From Zarea fungicola (Eukaryota; Ascomycota; Sordariomycetes; Hypocreales; Cordycipitaceae), in assembly GCA_900169235.1 (NCBI GenBank), contig FWCC01000121.1, forward strand, positions 1-64,000: DNA of 64,000 nt. The letters are read 5' to 3'. The translations under genes and the position numbers were made by a program. Below are positions 62,431 through 64,000 of the stretch, piece after piece (the first letter of the stretch is position 1; every line of letters begins with the position of its first letter). Under the pieces are notes generated by a model, which made no database searches, was not told the DNA's origin, and saw nothing but the letters and a program-made list of their open reading frames with translations.

Positions 62431-64000
62431 ATGGACCCTGCTTCCAGTCCCGAGTCGATGGAAGCGCTGCTCTCTGTGGACCAGTTTGAAAAGCACATCT
62501 GGGAGTGGTCCCGGCAAAATGATGCTAGAGATGTCATTTATAAGGTCAGCGACATGGCCACTTGAGTGATGTCGAATGTCAGACTAACTGCCCGAAAATC
62601 TGCAGAAACTGCTCCAAAGCCTGACAAATGCCAACGAGCAGATCAAGCATCTTAAGAGAAACCTTGCATCTGAGACCATGTCTAGAGTTCAGTTTCAAAT
62701 CCAAAACGACGACCTTGAAGTTAAAAATAAAAACTATGAGAGAAGAGCGGTAAATCATTCTCCCATTCATTTCGTCAAATTCAGGCATGCTGACAAGTAC
62801 ATCACGATAGGCTACAAACCCCTACGTGATTGTACTTGTTGATGGCGATGGAGCCAAATTCCAAGACAGTTTGGTGCAAGATACCGAGACCGGTGGATCA
62901 CAGGCAGCAAGTAAACTTAAAAAGCAGGTGGACGAGAAGCTGCGAGGAACACCCCTTGACGGCGTTGAAGTATTTGCCCGCGTATACGCAAACTTCCGAG
63001 GGCTCGGAAAGACCCTCCGCCAGTCGGGATTGGTCCGCTTCCCTGACGACGTTGACAAGTTTGCCCGGGGATTCACAAACACTAGACCTGGATTTGACTT
63101 TGTTGACGTTGATTACGGCAAAGAAAATGCCGACTCGAAGATAAGACGTGAGTCGCTCAGAGCTGCATTCCATTTTGTCGATGAATTGAACCTGACAGCT
63201 GCACCAGATTTACTTAAATGGCACCACAGGGATGAGCGATGCAAGAAGATATTCTTGGTCGCCTGCCACGACGCCGGCTACATCCACGATTTGCGACCGC
63301 TGCTAGACGACGATGACGATCGAATTGTTCTGGTTGAGACAACGCCAGCACCGGCCGCCTTTAAAACCTTGGGCCTGTCTATAACAAACTTTGGCGACGT
63401 CTTTCGTGATGCACCGCTCGAACCACTGGAGGGATTTGATGCGCCGTCGTCGCCCGTCCAAAGCGTACCGAATCACGCCGCAGTGCAGAACCACACCGTG
63501 GTGCCAAATCATGGCCCTGTACCAAATCACGGTACTATACCAAATCACGGTACTATACCAAATCATACCAACATGCCGAGTCAGGCAAGCATGCCGGACC
63601 ACGCCGCGGTGCCGAATCGCGCCGCGGTGCCAAGTCCTCCGCAAACACCAGCCCCGACCGTCTCCTCGTCTGAGCGCCGAGACAGCTCTGAGCTGCGGCC
63701 GGGTAGCTACGCCAACATCGGCGGGGACAATAAGAGTAAAAATTTTGTGATTAGCAAGGGCAAGAGACGCAAGCCCGCGCAAATTAATCTAAACGAGGAC
63801 GGCAATCGCATCGACGCGCCCATCCAGGATACCGCCGGCGCCGAGGCCAAGGCGTCCTTCCGCGAGAAGCTGGGCAGAGCCAAGAAGACGGCCTTTTGCA
63901 ACAGGCATTACCTGGAGAATCGATGCGAGTGGGGGCTCAAATGCGTCATGGAGCATTCCATGGCGCTCACGCGAGAGGAACTGATTGTATTGCGCTTCAA
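62431..64000 (+). CDS. CCCH zinc-finger protein with NYN-like domain (3' end outside window)
   Basis: Exons 62431-62544, 62606-62749, 62811-63147 and 63208 to beyond 64000. After a coiled-coil-like start (residues ~38-85, KLLQSLTNANEQIKHLKRNL) comes a globular domain opening PYVIVLVDGDGAKFQD, with further conserved-type acidic motifs (FDFVDVDYG) and IFLVACHDAGYIHDL. This fits the fungal DUF7923-type, NYN/PIN-like nuclease fold, usually paired with CCCH fingers in RNA-associated proteins. A hexapeptide repeat (xPNHxx, about nine copies, 63466-63640) follows. A CCCH finger is then seen (C-X8-C-X5-C-X3-H, CNRHYLENRCEWGLKC plus VMEH, near 63897-63956). Probably RNA-binding. The stop codon is not in the window. 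Confidence 0.85.

Noticed and set aside
1..64000. tRNA and rRNA genes, CRISPR arrays, prokaryotic operons
   Set aside because: No cloverleaf with a GGTTCRA-type T-loop or rRNA core was noticed by eye. A tRNAscan run would be needed to exclude a tRNA with certainty.

Overview
The window is nuclear DNA of a filamentous ascomycete, most likely a Sordariomycete and plausibly Hypocreales; this is inferred from gene content and not tested. The coding genes have short GT-AG introns of about 50-90 nt with CTAAC/CTGAC-like branch points. Fungal families are present: a Zn2Cys6 regulator pair, a HET-domain protein, a fungal P450, a WASP (Las17) homologue and many small secreted proteins. No tRNA, rRNA, CRISPR array or prokaryotic operon was seen by eye.

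From 1 to about 33 kb the DNA is gene-sparse, AT-rich and accessory in character. It begins with an eight-exon ABCC-type transporter (1312-6091). Seven genes or candidates for secreted proteins follow, separated by long non-coding stretches: a Cys-rich protein with a Kex2-type KR site (6245-6729, minus), 7557-8135, 10418-11209, a peptidase G1 (eqolisin)-like protein that seems to lack both catalytic residues (13473-14267), 15978-16325 (minus), 17514-18158 and 21366-22247 (minus). A possible decayed multi-exon gene lies at 9553-10087 (minus). Two diverged copies of a dispersed repeat sit near 20.4 and 23.4 kb. Next come a Zn2Cys6 regulator (25049-27186), a HET-domain protein (28560-30515), a TA-rich decayed stretch and an unknown protein (31575-32297, minus).

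From 33 to 42.5 kb there is a mix of metabolic and unknown genes. These are a three-exon hotdog acyl-CoA thioesterase-like protein, a tiny two-exon 64-aa protein, a very acidic membrane-anchored protein, an alginate-lyase-fold protein, an MFS sugar transporter on the same strand, and an unrecognised two-exon protein.

From 43.6 to 53.2 kb is a denser, GC-richer conserved block: a WASP/Las17 actin nucleation factor, translation factor eIF1A (rebuilt from three exons), an unrecognised basic protein with a possible mitochondrial presequence, a Ure2p-like glutathione S-transferase and a TPR-SET protein.

From 54 to 61.2 kb is a compact group that looks like a small metabolite or detoxification cluster. 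It holds a dihydroflavonol-reductase-like NAD(P) reductase with one apparent frameshift, a Zn2Cys6 regulator, an MDR-family oxidoreductase and a cytochrome P450. The last two are divergent, and their shared promoter carries a CGG-N9-CCG palindrome plus further CGGATA-type elements of the kind Zn2Cys6 proteins bind. A fold-back repeat follows at about 61.8-62.0 kb. The window ends inside a CCCH zinc-finger protein (62431-64000+) with an NYN-like N-terminal domain and a hexapeptide repeat.

Exon models were built by eye from splice motifs, frame continuity and family resemblance. None has transcript support here.
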